Source of the DNA: Ptychodera flava
Taxonomy: Eukaryota > Hemichordata > Enteropneusta > Ptychoderidae
DNA length: 64,000 nucleotides
Reading direction: 5' to 3'
Assembly (NCBI RefSeq): GCF_041260155.1
Contig: NC_091928.1
Coordinates: forward strand, 35,684,388 to 35,748,387
Both the position numbers and the translations under genes were made by a program. This document shows, one piece after another, positions 59,831 to 64,000 of the stretch. The first letter of the stretch is position 1, and every line of letters begins with the position of its first letter. The notes beneath the pieces are model-generated. The model saw only the letters and a list, made by a program, of their open reading frames with translations, was not told the DNA's origin and ran no database searches.

Positions 59831-59960
59831 ACGTGAATGTATGCATATATGGAAGGTGTGGGAAGATAGGCAGGCTGAGGCAATGAAAAAACAGAAAGAC
59901 ACATGCACAGAGAGGGAGACATATATTATTACTTTGTTCTTGAAATAATTGGTGTTATTT

Positions 59961-60065
<105 letters not shown>

Positions 60066-60228
60066 TACATACAAAAATTCAACAAAAATTACTTTAAGTA
60101 CAAAGTAATAATATCTGTTACTTAAGTGTCATGCTTCCTGCAATAGGGTATATACAGGGTCCAAAAACATTCTGATAAGAGTTCTGACCGCCTTGAAGGG
60201 AGGTTGCAGAGACACGCCGGTAACTGGA

Positions 60229-60253
60229 CACGTGACCAAATTACAATATAAAA
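60229..60253 (+). promoter_or_regulatory. Core promoter of OATP copy B: E-box and TATA box
   Basis: CACGTG at 60229-60234 and ATATAAAA at 60246-60253, at the same spacing as in copy A. A 5'UTR intron follows (donor gtgagc at 60363, acceptor caaacag ending 60618), and the ATG is at 60669. Confidence 0.6.
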
Positions 60254-61589
60254 CCGGCCCCAGATCTGTTCCTGCCCTACTGTGTGCGTGGAAAGCGATA
60301 CGTTTCGACATCTGGTGTCCTTCCATAAGCCACTAATACCGAAGCAAGGGGCCTCGGACTCGGTGAGCTTTCGAGCGTGTTGCGAGCACGAATTCCGTTT
60401 ACGGTTTCGTTGTTCATTCATAATTATAAATTTAAGTTTCGCATGATCTTCGTGGTTTGTCTGAAAATAAGGACTTTGCGCTATTCTAGCTTGTCGTGCA
60501 TCTGCAGCACTAATCGTAACTGTACCAAATTTACCACGAACAAAGAATCATCAGTAACGAGAAAAATCGTTTAGTTTTCAGCCACTTTAATGCTGTACGT
60601 TCTCCTGTCTTCAAACAGAGTACATCTGAGACATTTTATTGTGCCTATGTGATACTAAGGACTTGAAAATGGCAGACACGAACTTATTGCCTTTGAAACA
60701 ACTTGGGCCTGCGCTGAAGACTCAGAGTGGATGTGCTGACTCTAATTCCGGATTAAGAACCAGTTGTCGCCAAAGATTGGCTTCGATCAATTTTGTGTTT
60801 CTCATGTTGGTGCTGAACTCCTTCACACTAACCATCGAACTTAGTTTTTCGTTCATTAGTATTACCAGCATTCAGAAACGGTACGGCCTGTCGAGTGGAT
60901 TCATCGGGCTGACAGAGACACTGCAAGAAATCACAGAAATAACTTCTGTCATTTTCATCACCTACTTCGGCGGCAGGCCCAACAGCCACAAACCGCGTTG
61001 GATTGCGACGGCCTTTCTCGTATGCTCTCTAGCTTTCTTCACCAAGGCGCTCACCCAGTTCGTGTCGACACCTTACAACTACGACAACTCCCGGCTTCCC
61101 GCGAATTTTCATGAGGTAAGGTTTCCAGACGCGTGCGTCGAGCAGAATGCGACTCAATACCTGCAAGACGTTGATGACATTTTACTGTCAAACACCACTG
61201 AGTGTCAGAGTACGCTGGCATCGTCATTGGTACCAAAGGGCTCTGAGCCGGTAATTCTGATCTTAGTGGCTTCTATATTGCTAGGCGCGGGCAAAAAAGC
61301 GGGTTACGCGCTTGGTATACCATATATTGACGACAACGTATCGAAAATCAAGTCACCCATGTATATCGGTGAGTAAACAATAAACCTATTCTTTAAAGTA
61401 TTAGGTAGATAAGCTTCCGATTATTGTGAAATCTTTTTCGCCAAAACGATATCGCCTTTTTCGTGAACATAAAGTTCAATTTTATTGTCGACCTGATGTG
61501 CAAGTGATGGATAATAAGGGTATATTTGCATATAGCACATTCGCCAGTCTTTAATGCGTGTTTGGAATGATTCCTGGCTGGCTGAAGGG

Positions 61590-61740
61590 ACGGGTGAATG
61601 GATCGATAGATGGATTGATGAATGAACGAACAAATGAACGAATGAACGAATGAATAAATGCAGGCATGCATGCATGTGTGAATATACATATGCATGTTCG
61701 GATGGAAGGGTGCATGGACGGATGGTTGGATGAATATAGG
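61590..61740 (+). repeat. AATG/GATG microsatellite in intron 1 of OATP copy B
   Basis: Degenerate (aatg)/(gatg) tract matching 43158-43250 of copy A. Confidence 0.75.
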
Positions 61741-62699
61741 TGTGTAAATTTCAATTTTAATATTTCCCATTTCATATGCAACGAACATGGAAAGTTTTTT
61801 TCCACATTTTCAGGAACTCTGTACGCCGTAAAAGCCATTGGTCCTATAGTAGGTATGCCTTTGTCAGTGCAATTTATAAAACGATACGTGGACTTCTATC
61901 GAGTGGACCAAACAACTCTCGACATCGATCAACGTGACCCCCGCTGGGTTGGTGCCTGGTGGATGGGCTATCTGCTAATTGGATGTCTCATGTTGATCCT
62001 CGCTTTGTTGATGTTCCTCGTTCCAAAGCGGATTCCGAGCAACCGAAAACCGACACAGGACAACATGGCGACGGTGAAGAGACACTCAACACAGCAGGAA
62101 AACTAGTGCACATTAAAGAAAAGGTTGAAAGACAGAGTATAGCTGGAAATCTGAAAGGTAAGCTCACGTAATGAAGGTAGGGAAAAGAAAGTTAGTCCCT
62201 GAGCATTCAAGATGAAGTACCACATTAATGAGCGGAGTCCTTTTTGCTGTAAATATTTCATCGACATAGACTATAGGCACAAAGTACAATACATTCTGGA
62301 TTGGATAAGAGGACCACTCTAATCTTCTATATTTGCAAAGCTCTAACTGAAGGAAGCAAAATTTCTTGTGGCATAACGAATGTAAGTGGTTTGAACAATT
62401 TGTTTTGATTTGTGCTAACCTTTATGAGTATGAGACAGAGCCTCTTTTTATGTGTGTACGATAACTAACTGGAGAGTATTACGTTTATCTTTTTTGTATG
62501 ACCTTTCATTCCGTATGGCCCATTTTGATACTCCATGAGCTACTTCACATCAGAAGCGTTATTTTTTTTTCAAGGCCCCCTTCACTTCTGTAGATGTCTG
62601 TAATCCAGATGGGTCCGTGAAAGCAACATGATATTATAAATTAGTTATCTATGTCGTTGTAGCAAGCAAATTCCCATGTGCTCAAACTAAAAGCAGAAG

Positions 62700-62960
62700 C
62701 AATCGAAAGACAGTGAGACACACAAACAGAGGGAGAGAGAGAAAGACCGTGGGTGTCAGACACATACAGAGAGTCAGAGAGTGACATAGAGTCAAACACA
62801 GAGACACACAGTGGCACACAGACAGGGAGAAGAGTAGAGACAAACAGACAGACTAGGAAAATAAGTGAGACGCAGAGAAAGGCAAACTAATTGACTGACA
62901 GTCGAAGACGGTCGAATAAAGACAGAGAAAACAGACAGGCTGACTAACTGACATATAAAT
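62700..62960 (+). repeat. GACA/GAGA-rich tract in intron 2 of OATP copy B
   Basis: Purine-rich tract homologous to 44240-44520 in copy A, with many small length differences. Confidence 0.7.
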
Positions 62961-63820
62961 GGAAGGAGAGATGGTTAGAAAAAACTATTTCGGTACGTTG
63001 CCGGTTCAATCTTTTAAAGCTAAACAACATCTATATGGCAAAATATGTTAGATTCAATGTCGACAGTTTGAAGTTGAATGCGGCTTTTTGACTCGACAGC
63101 AGATTAACTAAAATTGGAAGCAAACATGTCGCACGTTGAATAAAAAACAATAGAATATACAAGTAGCTTTCTAATATGTACTGCAGCAATGATTTTCTCT
63201 GTTCATCAGACTAAGAATCCATCCACTCTATTTCATAGATTTACCAAGAGTGATGCGCAGACTTGCATCGAATCCAACGTTGGTAGCTACCGTGCTCGGC
63301 AACACGGCTCTCGTTGCCAATGTCGGTATGGCTATGTTTCATCCGAAGTATTTGGAAGAGCAATTTCGCATCACAGCAGCGCAGTCAGGGATGTTTGTAG
63401 GCAAGTCCATTTATTCTTGTTTTTGTGTACTTTGGTGAATTATACGAACAAATTCTGTGACGTTGCTCAAAGCTGCTGTGATATTTCATCGCGAGTTGCA
63501 CGTGTATGGTGGCTCCGGGCGCAAGTGATTATGTAAATCTCGATGATCTTGATACAGATTTGGAAAAGCGATTTCTCTTGACATTTGTTAAAGTGCTGAA
63601 CAACTGGCATTTATTTTCTTGTAGTTTTAAATGTATTTCTACCGACGTTTGCCGGCTTTCTGACCTGCGGTTTTGTTCTGAAACGCTGGAAGCCAAGTCT
63701 CAAGAAGATGGCTGTCTTCTTGGTGGTTCTAGATCTTTTCGTCGTATGTTTCCCGTTCATTAAGATGACACTGGGATGTCAGAACGACAAGATCGCTGGG
63801 GTGACAGTGCCATACCATAG

Positions 63821-64000
63821 GTAATAGCGATCATACCTATCCGTACTCCAATATTCTCTGGTCAAAAGTCACATTACATCGCCCTTGTATAAGACAAACA
63901 GCACAGCAGAGCACAACATTGTATGCTAAATGCAGGTTCTTGATCCACTCCCCAAAGCATTTCGAATAACACATTATTTAGCTTTTTCACACAGCCTTAT
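63821..64000 (+). other. Start of intron 4 of OATP copy B
   Basis: Begins gtaata and follows intron 4 of copy A closely (cattacatcgccctt, cactccccaaagca, cacattatttagc). No exon before the window ends. Confidence 0.8.

Larger units (their letters stand above)
60669..63820 (+). pseudogene. OATP/SLCO copy B, exons 1-4, one frameshift; continues past the window
   Basis: Same protein as copy A (starts MADTNLLPLKQLGPALKTQ). Exons are 60669-61368, 61814-62157, 63239-63400 and 63625-63820, with all splice sites conserved including the GC donor of intron 3. Exon 1 is almost identical to copy A from QKRYGLSS onward. In exon 2 one base is missing near 62061 (acaggacaacatgg against acaggacgaacaagg in A). 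The frame then runs to a TAG at 62104-62106, and the correct continuation (GDGEETLNTAG, VERQSIAGNLKG) lies in another frame. Exon 4 changes a conserved LIGGFVLKRW to LTCGFVLKRW. Exons 5-8 would lie beyond 64000. It is a recent pseudogene, or a functional gene with one base lost in the assembly. Otherwise substitutions between copies look mostly silent or conservative. Confidence 0.8.

Overview
The window is eukaryotic and looks like an AT-rich, very repeat-dense marine invertebrate genome, most plausibly an invertebrate deuterostome (hemichordate, echinoderm or cephalochordate type). The reasons are spliced genes with GT-AG and GC-AG introns, tandem organic-anion transporter (OATP/SLCO) paralogues with a Kazal-like extracellular domain, an ACSF2-type acyl-CoA synthetase, dienelactone-hydrolase paralogues, Tx1/L1-like and CR1/L2-like LINE remnants, and many foldback elements and MITE-like hairpins. 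The species cannot be fixed from the sequence alone. There are no bacterial operons, CRISPR arrays or recognisable tRNA/rRNA genes.

Layout. 0.9-2.5 kb: intronless ACSF2-like acyl-CoA synthetase on the minus strand, broken by one in-frame stop. 4.2-7.9 kb: a foldback element whose inverted arms are minisatellite arrays, with a decayed Tx1/L1-like LINE inside. 9.8-13.3 kb: a composite of nested mobile elements (a foldback, a 139-bp perfect palindrome, a 2.67-kb element with TTA target duplications and another hairpin). 15.9-25 kb: dispersed repeats, a 77-bp satellite, and five phase-compatible minus-strand exons of an unrecognised small gene (first exon near 25.85 kb, last at 17.94 kb). 26.6-28.4 kb: hairpins and a MITE. 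29.5-38.2 kb: two dienelactone-hydrolase paralogues, each with one single-base frameshift.

From about 38.7 kb to the right edge the window is dominated by a segmental tandem duplication. Unit A (from about 38.7 kb) holds a complete eight-exon OATP gene (CDS 41937-48567, 715 aa, all splice phases consistent). Unit B (from about 57.1 kb) repeats the same order of upstream minisatellite, CATA microsatellite, E-box/TATA promoter, 5'UTR intron and coding exons 1-4, and runs off the end of the window. Copy B has a one-base deletion in exon 2. Between the units lie a (TA)n tract, a second MITE copy, another long dispersed repeat interrupted by a 1-kb block, a LINE 3' end, and a 1.5-kb inverted-repeat element with ATTA target duplications that itself contains a 150-bp palindrome.

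The transporters (sodium-independent uptake of amphipathic organic anions), the acyl-CoA synthetase and the hydrolases are all plausible lipid/xenobiotic metabolism genes. Nothing in the sequence shows that they are co-regulated.
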